This document shows, piece by piece, positions 15,578 through 23,713 of a stretch of DNA of 64,000 nucleotides (the stretch's first letter is position 1; every line of letters begins with the position of its first letter). The DNA lies in assembly GCF_020782245.1 (NCBI RefSeq), contig NZ_JAJGNP010000005.1, positions 1-64,000 of the forward strand, in the 5' to 3' direction. The stretch is from Sphingobium soli (GTDB taxonomy: Bacteria > Pseudomonadota > Alphaproteobacteria > Sphingomonadales > Sphingomonadaceae). The notes below the pieces were generated by a model. The model ran no database searches and had not been told where the DNA came from. It saw only the letters and a program-made list of their open reading frames with translations. Position numbers and translations under genes: made by a program.

Positions 15578-15618
15578 GAGCTTGGAAGGCTAGTGCTCTA
15601 CCATTGAGCTATACCCGC
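15578..15618 (-). pseudogene. 5' half of tRNA-Gly(TCC), truncated at the prophage border (attachment-site remnant)
   Basis: Read on the minus strand from 15618: acceptor strand GCGGGTA, D-arm TAGCTCAATGGTAGAGC, then anticodon arm CTAGC-CTTCCAA-GCT with anticodon TCC. From tRNA position 42 on (nt 15577 and below) the match stops: the anticodon stem cannot be completed, no GTTCRANYC T-loop follows and no TACCCGC acceptor complement is present. So this is a half gene, cut in the 3' side of the anticodon stem. The prophage lies on its 3' side. This is what one expects at one end of an element that integrated in the tRNA gene and carries its own copy of the 5' part, leaving an intact tRNA at the other (unseen) end. 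Confidence 0.75.
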
Positions 15619-15731
15619 CCGGCAGAGGAGCGCCCTGCCATCATCGCGGGGGGTTCGTCAACCCGGCTTTGCGTGGAAAGCGCGCGAAGATGGCGCTTAC
15701 GCATGGAGGCCATTTCCTCTATCACCGGCGC

Positions 15732-16646
15732 ATGAGCAGCCCGTCCCTGCGCCAGTTGGATATTTTCGCGCAGATGGTGGCGGCGGGCAGCGTGGCGCGC
15801 TGTGCCGAGGATATGGGTCTGACCCGGCCAGAGGTGCTGGACGGGATCGCGGCGCTGGAGATGCGGCTGGGCTATCGGCTGTTCGACGATCCAGGCGGCG
15901 AAGCGCGGCTGACGCCGGCCGGGCGCAAGACCGCGCAGGCGATGATGCAGCTGGGCGGCGACGCGCCGGCGGCCGTCGATGCGTCGGCGGCGGATATGCC
16001 GCCTTTGCAAGCAGTGCAGCCCACGCCGCCGCGCGATGCGATCATCCTGGCCGCGCCCGCGCCGATCTTCGGCCATTTCCAGGACGCGCTCGCTGCGTTC
16101 GAGGCGGCCAATGACGATATCGCCATCAGCATCGACCTGCATGTCCACAGCGCGAACGACGCCGCGGCGGCGCTGGCGAGCGGGCACGCCGACATCGCCT
16201 ATTTCTACGCGCTGGAAGAGCCGGCCGCGCCCCCGTCCCGCTATGGCTGGTCGGAGCCGGTCAACCTTTATGCCGGAAGCGGCCATAGGCTGGCGCGCGC
16301 GGACATGGTGGGGCGCGCGGACCTCGCTGCGACGCCGCTGCTGACGATGGAACGCAGCAACGGAATGCGCGACATCGTCGAGGCGGCACTGGCGCGCGGG
16401 CGCGCATCCTTTGCGATGGCAGCGCTGGAAAGCGACAATATGCTGGAGATCGTCGAGGCGCTGCGTGATGGAGCCGGCTGCTTTGCCGCCTTTGGCCCCC
16501 TGGCGCGCGACCTTGGCCGGATGAGCGGCATCCGGCGGCTGGCGCTGGACATGCCCCTGCCCGCCATCGAAATCCGGCAGGCGGTGGGACCGCATCTGGC
16601 CGACAAGCCGGCGGCCGAGGCGCTGGCCGACTATCTGTTTCTATAA
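15732..16646 (+). CDS. LysR-family transcriptional regulator
   Basis: A 304-residue protein. The start at 15732 puts the winged helix-turn-helix at the N-terminus (LRQLDIFAQMVAAGSVARCA, then a recognition helix and RLFDDPGGEARLTPAGR as the wing region), as in LysR proteins. Residues about 100-300 form the effector domain, with alpha/beta segments of the type II periplasmic-binding fold. The DNA-binding part departs from the common form (Pro-Glu in the second helix). The gene stands alone between the tRNA fragment and the ZnuD-like receptor; no target can be named. An upstream in-frame ATG at 15669 would add 21 residues that do not resemble the family. Confidence 0.82.
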   Translation: MSSPSLRQLDIFAQMVAAGSVARCAEDMGLTRPEVLDGIAALEMRLGYRLFDDPGGEARLTPAGRKTAQAMMQLGGDAPAAVDASAADMPPLQAVQPTPPRDAIILAAPAPIFGHFQDALAAFEAANDDIAISIDLHVHSANDAAAALASGHADIAYFYALEEPAAPPSRYGWSEPVNLYAGSGHRLARADMVGRADLAATPLLTMERSNGMRDIVEAALARGRASFAMAALESDNMLEIVEALRDGAGCFAAFGPLARDLGRMSGIRRLALDMPLPAIEIRQAVGPHLADKPAAEALADYLFL

Positions 16647-16715
16647 GCCGCCATTGTCATTGCCGCCATGTTTCCGCGTCGTGGCGCATCGTCGCAAATT
16701 TCCGACGAACAGGCT

Positions 16716-16730
16716 TGTTACGGTGTAACA
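16716..16730. promoter_or_regulatory. Zur-like operator upstream of the ZnuD-like receptor
   Basis: TGTTAC-GGT-GTAACA is a perfect 6-bp inverted repeat with a 3-bp centre, 50 nt before the receptor start. Its form (GTTAC/GTAAC arms) resembles Zur boxes of alphaproteobacteria, in keeping with a zinc receptor gene behind it. A second, GC-containing dyad TCGTCG/CGACGA lies at 16689-16708. Zur binding is inferred. Confidence 0.5.
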
Positions 16731-16779
16731 TCCTAGATACAGGGTCGGCATCAGATCATAGTCAAAGGGTTGATCCTCC

Positions 16780-18900
16780 ATGTCCCGCTTTTCGATGCTG
16801 CGCGCCGGCTGCGCCCTGCCGCTGCTGTGCCTTTCCGTCCCGGGCCTTGCCCAGACCGCGCCGGCCGCCGACGCGGATCAGGATGGCAGCTATCATGACC
16901 AGCGCGCCGACATTGTCGTCACCGCCCTGATCCCGCGGCGGCAGGGGGACATATTGTCGGGCACCAGCGTCCTGACCGGTGAGAAACTCACCCGCGAACT
17001 GCGCCCCAGCATCGGCGAAACGCTGGCGCGTCAGCCGGGCGTGTCGGCGACCTCCTTTGGCCCCAGCGCATCGCGCCCCATCCTGCGTGGCTTTCAGGGC
17101 GAGCGGGTACGCATATTGACCGATGGCATCGGCAGCTTCGACGTGTCGAACACATCGGTCGACCATGCCGTGGCGATCAATCCGCTGACCGCCGATCGCA
17201 TCGAAATCCTGCGCGGGCCGTCCGCCCTGCTCTATGGGTCGTCGGCGATCGGCGGCGTCGTCAATGTGATCGACAGCCGCATTCCGCGCCGCGTGCCCGA
17301 TGAGCCGATACATATCGACGCGATCGGCACCTATGGCAGCGCCGCCAATGAGCGTACGGGCGCGGGCGAAATCGAAGTGCCGCTGGCCGACAAGTTCGTC
17401 GTCCATCTGGACGGCAGCTACAGCAAGACCGGCGATCTCGACACTGGCAACTATATTCTGACGCCGGCGCTGCGCGCGCAGGCGGCGGCGAGCGGCGACG
17501 CGGAGATTGCCGACCTTGCGAACCTCAAAGGCAAGCTGCCCAACAGCGCCGGGCGCGTATGGGAAGTGGCCGGCGGCGCGGCCTATATCGACGATGGCGG
17601 CAATCTGGGCGTGTCGTTCGCGCATACCGACAATTTCTACGGTGTGCCGGTGCGCTATGCACTCGCCCCCGATGGCGAGGCGGAGGAGGTGCGGCTGCGC
17701 ATGAAGCAGGACCGCGTCGACCTGCGCGGCGAAGTCGCCGTCAATGGCGGCTTCCTCGACAGCATCCGCCTGCGCGCAGGTTATGCCGATTATCAGCATC
17801 AGGAAATCGAGGATACGGGTGAGGTCGGCACGACCTTCTACAACCAGTCGATGGAAAGCCGGCTGGAATTCGTGCAGTCCAAGCGCGGCGGATGGGACGG
17901 CGCGTTCGGCGCGCAATTCTTCACGCGCCGCTTTCAGGTCGAAGGCGAAGAAAAATTCCTGCCCAAGAATGAAACCAACCAGATCGGCTTCTTCACGCTG
18001 CAATCGCTGGACCTGGGCGACACCCGGCTGGAAGGTGGCGCGCGCTTTGAACATACCAATGTCAGTGCCGACGCCGACGAGGCGCTGTTTTTCGACGGGC
18101 GCCGCCGCAGCTTCGATGCGCTGTCCGGTTCCATCGGCATCAGCCAGGCGATCATGCCCGGCTGGCGCGTGGGCCTGAACGCGTCGCGCAGCGAACGCGC
18201 GCCATCGGCCGAGGAGTTGTTCGCGCGCGGCAATCATGCCGGTACGCAGGCCTTTGAGTTGGGCAACCCCGATTTCGGCAAGGAAAAAAGCTGGGGCCTG
18301 GAAGGCACGCTGCGCGGATCGGGCGACGGCTACAGCTTCAGCCTGGCGGCTTATCATAACTGGTTCAGCGGCTATATCTATGAAAGCGTCGCCGCCGACA
18401 GCGCGTGCCAGGCGGTCAATGGCGGCGAGGAGCTGGAATTTCCCTGCTACGCCTTCAACCAGGCCGATGCCCGCTATTACGGGTTCGAGGCGGAGGCGAC
18501 GGTCAAGCTGGCGCAGCTGGGCAGCTATGCGATCAATGTCGATGGCGTTGCCGATTATGTCCGCGCCACCATCAAGGGCAGTGGCCCCGCGCCGCGCATC
18601 CCGCCGCTGCGGCTGCTGGGCGGGCTGGAAGCGCAGGGCGATCGGCTGTCCGCCCGCGCCGAAGTCGAGCATGTGTTCGATCAGGATCGGGTGACGGACT
18701 TCGAAACGCCGACCGACGGCTATACGATGGTCAACGCATCACTGTCGTTCAAGCCGCTGCCCGGCAACGACCGCACCACGCTGATGCTGTCGGCCAACAA
18801 TATCTTTGACGTGGAGGCCCGGCGCCATGCCAGCTTCCTCAAGGATTTCGCGCCGCTGGCCGGCCGCGACATCCGCGTGACGGCGCGCTTCTCGCTATAG
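16780..18900 (+). CDS. TonB-dependent outer membrane receptor, ZnuD-like (zinc uptake candidate)
   Basis: A 706-residue receptor with a signal peptide (cleavage after GLAQ, about residue 25), a TonB-box-like DIVVTAL, a plug domain with SRPILRGFQGERVRILTDG and RIEILRGPSALLYGSSAIGG, then VNVIDSRIP, and a 22-stranded barrel ending in an aromatic-poor but hydrophobic RVTARFSL. The phrases around RGFQG, the HAVAINPL segment and the VNVIDSRIP motif are those of ZnuD, the zinc receptor of Neisseria and Acinetobacter. A Zur-like palindrome is located upstream. It would take up zinc (or a zinc complex) using TonB energy. Other metal or haem ligands cannot be excluded from sequence alone. Confidence 0.85.
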   Translation: MSRFSMLRAGCALPLLCLSVPGLAQTAPAADADQDGSYHDQRADIVVTALIPRRQGDILSGTSVLTGEKLTRELRPSIGETLARQPGVSATSFGPSASRPILRGFQGERVRILTDGIGSFDVSNTSVDHAVAINPLTADRIEILRGPSALLYGSSAIGGVVNVIDSRIPRRVPDEPIHIDAIGTYGSAANERTGAGEIEVPLADKFVVHLDGSYSKTGDLDTGNYILTPALRAQAAASGDAEIADLANLKGKLPNSAGRVWEVAGGAAYIDDGGNLGVSFAHTDNFYGVPVRYALAPDGEAEEVRLRMKQDRVDLRGEVAVNGGFLDSIRLRAGYADYQHQEIEDTGEVGTTFYNQSMESRLEFVQSKRGGWDGAFGAQFFTRRFQVEGEEKFLPKNETNQIGFFTLQSLDLGDTRLEGGARFEHTNVSADADEALFFDGRRRSFDALSGSIGISQAIMPGWRVGLNASRSERAPSAEELFARGNHAGTQAFELGNPDFGKEKSWGLEGTLRGSGDGYSFSLAAYHNWFSGYIYESVAADSACQAVNGGEELEFPCYAFNQADARYYGFEAEATVKLAQLGSYAINVDGVADYVRATIKGSGPAPRIPPLRLLGGLEAQGDRLSARAEVEHVFDQDRVTDFETPTDGYTMVNASLSFKPLPGNDRTTLMLSANNIFDVEARRHASFLKDFAPLAGRDIRVTARFSL

Positions 18901-18911
18901 GGCACGGAACC

Positions 18912-18937
18912 GGGGCCGGACGATGCGTCCCGGCCCC
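18912..18937. terminator. Hairpin after the ZnuD-like gene
   Basis: GGGGCCGG (18912-18919) pairs with CCGGCCCC (18930-18937), loop 10 nt, 11 nt after the receptor stop. There is no U-tract, so termination could be weak or factor-dependent. Confidence 0.45.
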
Positions 18938-18972
18938 GACCGGCCGATTGCGCATTATGACGTTTATGTTAC

Positions 18973-20097
18973 ATGCGATCGATGCGCCAGATCGCCGCCC
19001 TGCCCTATACGACCGCCGCCGATGGTTCGATGCAGATCCTGCTGATCACATCGCGCGATACCGGACGCTGGGTGATTCCCAAGGGCAATCGCATGAAGGG
19101 GCTTGCGGGGCATCGCGCCGCCGAACTGGAAGCCTATGAGGAAGCGGGGATACAGGGCATCGCCTGCCCGGCCCGCATCGGTCGCTACCGTTATGACAAG
19201 CGCCGCCGCAAGGGCGGATCGCGCGAGGCGATGGTCGACGTATTCCCCCTGGCCGTCACCCGCCACTTGACCCACTGGCCCGAACAGGGGCAGCGCGAAC
19301 TGCGCTGGTTCCCGCTCGCCGAAGCGGCGAAAGCGGTGGACGAGCCGGACCTCCAATCCATCATCGCGCGCTTCCGCAAACCCCCCGCCGATCCGGGCTG
19401 GTTCTTTCGCGTCCTGATCGCTATGCGCGACCGGCAGAATGAAAGGACAGGTCTATTGCGCTGGTTCCACGCGCTGATGCCCAAGCAGGGGCGTTTCTTC
19501 GAACAGTTTGAGGATCATGCCACGACATTGGTCGCGGGCGCGGATGCGCTGGCGCGGCTGATGCAGGGCGGACCGGACATGGCGACCCATATCCGCACCA
19601 TTTCCGATCAGGAGCATGTCGCCGACGACATCATCCGCGATGTGCTGAAGGATGTGCGGCGCATCTTCGTCACGCCTTTCGACCGCAGCGCGATCACCGA
19701 CCTCATCGGGGTGATGGACGACGCGATCGACCAGATGAACCAGACCGCCAAGGCGGTCGCGCTCTACGAAGTGACGACATTCCCGCCGCAGATGCAGGAT
19801 ATGAGCGCTCTAATCGTCGAATGCGCGCGCATCACGGAGGAAGCGATCCCGCTGCTGCGATCGCTCAATCTCAACGCCGCGCGGCTGCACGACCTGACGG
19901 AGAGGCTGGTCACGCTGGAAGGCCACGCCGACATATTGCATGAAGACGGGCTGAAACTTCTTTATGCGCAGGCCCGCGACGGCAATCCGATGGACTTCAT
20001 CGTCGGCCGGGAAATCTACAGCCATCTGGAAAAGGTGACCGACCGGTTCGAGGATGTCGCCAACGAGATTTCCGGCCTGGTCATCGACCACGCCTGA
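18973..20097 (+). CDS. NUDIX hydrolase fused to a DUF47/PhoU-like phosphate-transport accessory domain
   Basis: A 374-residue continuous frame. Residues about 5-140 are a NUDIX domain of the type that hydrolyses diphosphoinositol or dinucleoside polyphosphates: WVIPKGNRMKGL followed by EAYEEAGI of the NUDIX box, where the usual Arg-Glu is Leu-Glu. Residues about 162-374 are a DUF47 domain (FFEQFEDHATTLVAGADAL, then long helices with conserved Asp/Glu metal sites), the usual partner of Pit transporters. A TTG at 19456 with AAAGGAC seven bases upstream falls exactly at the domain junction and would give a standard 213-residue DUF47 protein, so a second, shorter product is possible. The Pit gene follows 15 nt downstream. 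Confidence 0.82.
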   Translation: MRSMRQIAALPYTTAADGSMQILLITSRDTGRWVIPKGNRMKGLAGHRAAELEAYEEAGIQGIACPARIGRYRYDKRRRKGGSREAMVDVFPLAVTRHLTHWPEQGQRELRWFPLAEAAKAVDEPDLQSIIARFRKPPADPGWFFRVLIAMRDRQNERTGLLRWFHALMPKQGRFFEQFEDHATTLVAGADALARLMQGGPDMATHIRTISDQEHVADDIIRDVLKDVRRIFVTPFDRSAITDLIGVMDDAIDQMNQTAKAVALYEVTTFPPQMQDMSALIVECARITEEAIPLLRSLNLNAARLHDLTERLVTLEGHADILHEDGLKLLYAQARDGNPMDFIVGREIYSHLEKVTDRFEDVANEISGLVIDHA

Positions 20098-20112
20098 TCC
20101 CGCGCACATCCC

Positions 20113-21111
20113 ATGGACCCCATCGCCCTTCCGCTGCTGATCGCGCTGGTCGGCGTCGCCCTGCTGTTCGATTTCCTGAACGGGCTGCACGACGCCGCCA
20201 ATTCGATCGCGACCATCGTGTCCACCCGCGTGCTGAAACCGCAATATGCGGTCGCCTGGGCGGCCTTCTTCAACTTCATCGCCTTTCTCTTCTTCGGCCT
20301 GCATGTGGCGACGACGGTGGGCAAGGGTATCGTCGACGCCAGCATCATCGACCCGCAGGTCATCTTCGGCGCACTGATGGGGGCGATCAGCTGGAACCTC
20401 ATCACCTGGGCGCTGGGCATACCGTCCTCGTCCAGCCATGCGCTGATCGGCGGATTGCTGGGCGCGGGCGTATCCAAGGCGGGCCTGCCCGCCGTGGTGT
20501 GGAGCGGGGTGTTCAAAACCAGCGTCGCCATCGTCCTGTCGCCGGCGGTCGGCCTGTTCCTGGCGCTGATGCTGGTGCTGGTGGTGAGCTGGATATTCCG
20601 CCGCTTCACGCCACAGGGCGCGGACCGGGTGTTCCGCAAGCTGCAACTGGTATCCGCATCGCTCTATTCGCTGGGTCATGGCGGCAATGACGCGCAGAAG
20701 ACGATGGGGATCATCGCCGTGCTGCTTTATTCGCAGGGCATGCTGGGCGGCACCTTCTACGTACCCTTCTGGGTGATCCTGTCCTGCCAGGCGGCGATGG
20801 GGCTGGGCACGTTGCTGGGCGGGTGGAAAATCGTCCACACCATGGGGTCGAAGATCACGCGGCTGACGCCGGCACAGGGTTTCTGCGCCGAAACCGGAGG
20901 GGCTATCACCCTGTTCATGGCGACCCATCTGGGCGTGCCTGTGTCGACCACTCATACCATCACCGGCGCCATCGTCGGGGTGGGCGCGTCACGCCGCCTG
21001 TCGGCCGTGCGCTGGAACATCGCGTCGCGCATCGTCGTCGCCTGGGTCGTCACCCTGCCCGCCGCCGCGGCGATCGGCGCGCTATTCTATGGGCTGACGC
21101 AGCTGTTCTAG
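20113..21111 (+). CDS. pit: Low-affinity inorganic phosphate transporter, Pit family
   Basis: A 332-residue inner membrane protein with about ten hydrophobic segments. Family signatures are present in both halves: DFLNGLHDAANSIATIVSTR near residue 20, GHGGNDAQKTMG near residue 195 and GVPVSTTHTITGAIVGVG near residue 280. It imports metal-phosphate with protons. It follows the NUDIX-DUF47 gene by 15 nt and is probably cotranscribed; DUF47 proteins modulate such transporters. A strong terminator hairpin lies directly behind (21120-21150). Confidence 0.93.
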   Translation: MDPIALPLLIALVGVALLFDFLNGLHDAANSIATIVSTRVLKPQYAVAWAAFFNFIAFLFFGLHVATTVGKGIVDASIIDPQVIFGALMGAISWNLITWALGIPSSSSHALIGGLLGAGVSKAGLPAVVWSGVFKTSVAIVLSPAVGLFLALMLVLVVSWIFRRFTPQGADRVFRKLQLVSASLYSLGHGGNDAQKTMGIIAVLLYSQGMLGGTFYVPFWVILSCQAAMGLGTLLGGWKIVHTMGSKITRLTPAQGFCAETGGAITLFMATHLGVPVSTTHTITGAIVGVGASRRLSAVRWNIASRIVVAWVVTLPAAAAIGALFYGLTQLF

Positions 21112-21119
21112 GCAAGACG

Positions 21120-21150
21120 AAGGCGCGGTCGGTTGCCCGCCGCGCCTTTT
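21120..21150 (+). terminator. Intrinsic terminator after pit
   Basis: AAGGCGCGG (21120-21128) and CCGCGCCTT (21140-21148) form a perfect 9-bp stem with an 11-nt loop, followed by TTCC. It lies 9 nt after the pit stop and before the 3' end of a convergent small gene, and may serve both. Confidence 0.75.
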
Positions 21151-21169
21151 CCTCTCCTAACCGATACCG

Positions 21170-21355
21170 TCAGGCCACGCGGCCCAAGCGATGATAGAGA
21201 TTGGCATATTTGACCGATTCAGGCTGGTCCTGCACTTCGCGCAGATAATGGGCGATGGCGGTGCGAATGAGGCTGAAATCCTCCTGACTGAACACCGCGC
21301 GCGAACGGGCGGGCTGGGGATGGCCGTGGGTCGGTTCGATCGTCTGCGCCTGCAT
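21170..21355 (-). CDS. Small conserved-looking hypothetical protein (61 aa)
   Basis: ATG at 21355 with AAGGAAA 9 nt upstream on the minus strand. The product (61 residues) has a polar N-terminal part (MQAQTIEPTHGHPQPARSRA) and a helical C-terminal part (FSQEDFSLIRTAIAHYLREV, then YANLYHRLGRVA). I recall such short proteins next to ScfR-like regulators or in other loci of sphingomonads, but no function is known. It is divergent from the regulator at 21501 and shares with it the intergenic region with a perfect 12-bp inverted repeat. Confidence 0.65.
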   Translation of the reverse strand: MQAQTIEPTHGHPQPARSRAVFSQEDFSLIRTAIAHYLREVQDQPESVKYANLYHRLGRVA

Positions 21356-21452
21356 GAGTCGGTTTCCTTGTGTGATGCCCCATAGCGTTGGGGCCATGGA
21401 CAGCGATGTAGACAGATGCGGCGGCGGCTCACAGGCCGATGAATGGCCGCCA

Positions 21453-21489
21453 GTCATGATTTGAATTGGTCATAGTGTCAAATCATGAC
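21453..21489. promoter_or_regulatory. Perfect 12-bp inverted repeat, operator candidate
   Basis: GTCATGATTTGA (21453-21464) and TCAAATCATGAC (21478-21489) are exact reverse complements separated by 13 nt. Inside the right arm a TGTCA-N5-TGACA dyad is nested (21476-21490). The element ends 11 nt before the start codon of the HTH regulator, and the small gene on the other side starts 98 nt away, so it fits an autoregulatory operator. Confidence 0.6.
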
Positions 21490-21500
21490 ATAATGACCGC

Positions 21501-22913
21501 ATGGCAGAGGCTGGCGATCGCAAACTCTATCTTGGTCCCAAGCTCCGCGTGCTTCGCCGCGAACTGGGCCTCAACCAGACGCAGATGGCCGAGGAACTGG
21601 GCGTGTCGCCGAGCTACCTCAACCATCTGGAGCGTAACCAGCGTCCGTTAACGGCCCAGATGATGCTGCGGCTCGCCAATACCTATGACATCGACATTCG
21701 CGATTTCGCCGCACCCTCGACCGATGGCGGGCCGCGCGAACTGGGCGAGATATTGTCCGACGCGCTGGTGCGCGACATCGGCATATCGCGCGACGAGGTG
21801 CTGGAGGTCGCGGAAAATTATCCGGGCGTGACCGAGGCGGTGGCGCGTTTCTACCGGGCGCTGACCGACCTGCGCCGGGTGCCGGGGGAGGCGCTTGCGG
21901 GCGGGGCGGAGCGGGTCCCGATGACCGCGCCGATCGACTGGTTGCGCGAGATGATCGCGCGGGCGGGCAATCATTTTGCCGAGATCGACGCCGGCGCGGA
22001 AGTGATCGCGGCGGATTTGCCGGAAGACCCGGCGCTGCTTCAGGCGGCCTTGCGCACGCGGCTCAAGGACCGGCATGGAATCAGCGTGCAGACGGTCCGG
22101 GCAGACCTGATCGCGGGACGGCTGCGCCATTTCGACATGCACCGCCGCCGCCTGATGCTGAGCGAGCGATTGGCCCCATCGGGCCGACTGTTTGGCGTAG
22201 CCTGGCATCTGGTGGCGCAGGAACTGGTCGAGGCCATCGCCGCGCAGGTTGCGCGCGCCGCGCCGCCGGACGAGGACAGCCGCCGACTCGCGACGATCGC
22301 ACTCACCAACCATGCCGCCGCCGCGCTCGTCATGCCCTATGAGCGGTTTCGCCAGGCGGCCGAGCAGAGCCGGCACGACCTGCCATTGCTGTGCGACCGG
22401 TTCGGCGTGTCGATGGAGCAGCTGGCCCATCGCCTGACCAGCCTCAACCGCACCGGGGCGCGCGGCATCCCCTTTTTCATGGCAAAGGTCGATGGGGCGG
22501 GGCAGATCGCCAAGCGGTTCGATGGCGAGGCCTGGCCCTTTGCCCGCTATGGCGGCACCTGCCCGCGCTGGGACGCGCATGACGCGCCAGCATCCGGGGC
22601 AATCGCCGCGCAGCTGATCGAGACAATGGAGGGCAAAAGATTCGTCACGCTGGCGGCCAGCCTGCCGCACGGGGCGGCCGGCGGGCGCGCGCGGAGCGTC
22701 ATCGCGCTGGGGTGCGAAGCCAAACATGCCGCCCGCATTGTCCATGCCGATGGGCTGGACGCAGACCGGAGCGACGCGACCGAGGTGGGACCGGGCTGCC
22801 CACTATGCGAACGTCGCGCCTGTCCTGACCGCGCATTGCCGCCGGTCACGCGCGCGCTGGACCTGCACAGCTATGAACGGACGACCGCACCTTACCCGTT
22901 CCGCCGGGTCTGA
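21501..22913 (+). CDS. ScfR-like transcriptional regulator (XRE HTH, ImmA/IrrE-like, DUF2083)
   Basis: A 470-residue protein. Residues 12-70 are an XRE-type helix-turn-helix (KLRVLRRELGLNQTQMAEEL, then VSPSYLNHLERNQRPL). The middle part (about 160-330) resembles the ImmA/IrrE-like region, though the HExxH motif is changed (VAQELVEAIAA), and the C-terminal 160 residues resemble DUF2083, with FFMAKVDGAGQIAKRF and a Cys cluster (GCPLCERRACPDRA). Proteins of this architecture (ScfR, PrpR/RamB types) sense short-chain acyl-CoA and control propionate or glyoxylate metabolism and, in some species, development. Here the target genes are not adjacent. A perfect 12-bp inverted repeat precedes the start codon. 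Confidence 0.85.
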   Translation: MAEAGDRKLYLGPKLRVLRRELGLNQTQMAEELGVSPSYLNHLERNQRPLTAQMMLRLANTYDIDIRDFAAPSTDGGPRELGEILSDALVRDIGISRDEVLEVAENYPGVTEAVARFYRALTDLRRVPGEALAGGAERVPMTAPIDWLREMIARAGNHFAEIDAGAEVIAADLPEDPALLQAALRTRLKDRHGISVQTVRADLIAGRLRHFDMHRRRLMLSERLAPSGRLFGVAWHLVAQELVEAIAAQVARAAPPDEDSRRLATIALTNHAAAALVMPYERFRQAAEQSRHDLPLLCDRFGVSMEQLAHRLTSLNRTGARGIPFFMAKVDGAGQIAKRFDGEAWPFARYGGTCPRWDAHDAPASGAIAAQLIETMEGKRFVTLAASLPHGAAGGRARSVIALGCEAKHAARIVHADGLDADRSDATEVGPGCPLCERRACPDRALPPVTRALDLHSYERTTAPYPFRRV

Positions 22914-22933
22914 GGAGGAACGTGGGAGCCTAA

Positions 22934-23713
22934 TCAGGCCGCGACTTCTTCCGCGTCCTCCGGCTCCACCTTCTTGCGATCAGTGAACCAGATGGCGATG
23001 ATCGTGACTTCGTAGAGCAGCAGCAGCGGGATGGCGAGCATCAGCTGCGACACGACATCGGGCGGGGTGAGCACGGCGGCCAGAACAAAGGCGGCGACGA
23101 TCATATAGCGGCGCAGGCCAATCAATTGCGCGCGCGTAACAAAGCCCGCGCGGTTGAGCAGCATCAGCAGCACGGGCATCAGGAAACTGATGCCGAAGGC
23201 GAGGATGAACTGCATGACAAGGCCGAGATAGGCGTCCGCGCTGGGCAAGGCCTCGACCGACAGGCCGCTGCTGTCGCCCTGAAACTCCAGAAAGAAGTGG
23301 AAGGCGGTGGGCATCACCACGAAATAGGCGAGGCTGGCGCCCATGGCGAAGAGGAAGGGCGTCGCCAGGATGAAGGGCAGCAGCGCCTTTTTCTCGCGCG
23401 CGTACAGGCCGGGCGCGACAAAGGCCCAGAGCTGGTTGGCGATAATCGGGAAGGAAAGACAGAAGGCACCGAAGAACGCGATCTTCACCTGCACGAAAAA
23501 GGCTTCGTAAAGCTTGGTGTAGACTAGGCGCCCGCCGCCATCGCCGAAGGCTTCCTTGAGCGGGTGGACGAGGATGGCGAACAACTGCTCGGAAAAATAG
23601 AAGCAGATCGCGCCGGTGATGGCGAGCGCATAGACGCATTTGAGCAGCCGGCCGCGCAGCTCGATCAAATGGTCGAGCAAGGGCGCCTTGCTGTCGTCAA
23701 TATCGTTGATCAT
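22934..23713 (-). CDS. tatC: Twin-arginine translocase subunit TatC
   Basis: A 259-residue protein with six hydrophobic segments and the family motifs: [20 protein letters not shown] at the N-terminus, where HLxELRxR binds signal peptides, FxPAFxxK-like loop segments, and [20 protein letters not shown]. It is the receptor for twin-arginine signal peptides in the inner membrane. Its start overlaps the tatB stop by 4 nt, completing the operon scpA-scpB-tatA-tatB-tatC. The C-terminus is short and charged. A Tat substrate candidate is encoded in this window (40279-42111). Confidence 0.95.
   Translation of the reverse strand: MINDIDDSKAPLLDHLIELRGRLLKCVYALAITGAICFYFSEQLFAILVHPLKEAFGDGGGRLVYTKLYEAFFVQVKIAFFGAFCLSFPIIANQLWAFVAPGLYAREKKALLPFILATPFLFAMGASLAYFVVMPTAFHFFLEFQGDSSGLSVEALPSADAYLGLVMQFILAFGISFLMPVLLMLLNRAGFVTRAQLIGLRRYMIVAAFVLAAVLTPPDVVSQLMLAIPLLLLYEVTIIAIWFTDRKKVEPEDAEEVAA

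Noticed and set aside
15541..15618. Group I intron in the tRNA-Gly gene
   Set aside because: Introns in bacterial tRNAs lie in the anticodon loop. Here the match ends in the 3' side of the anticodon stem, no 3' half is found further on and prophage genes follow, so integration explains it better.
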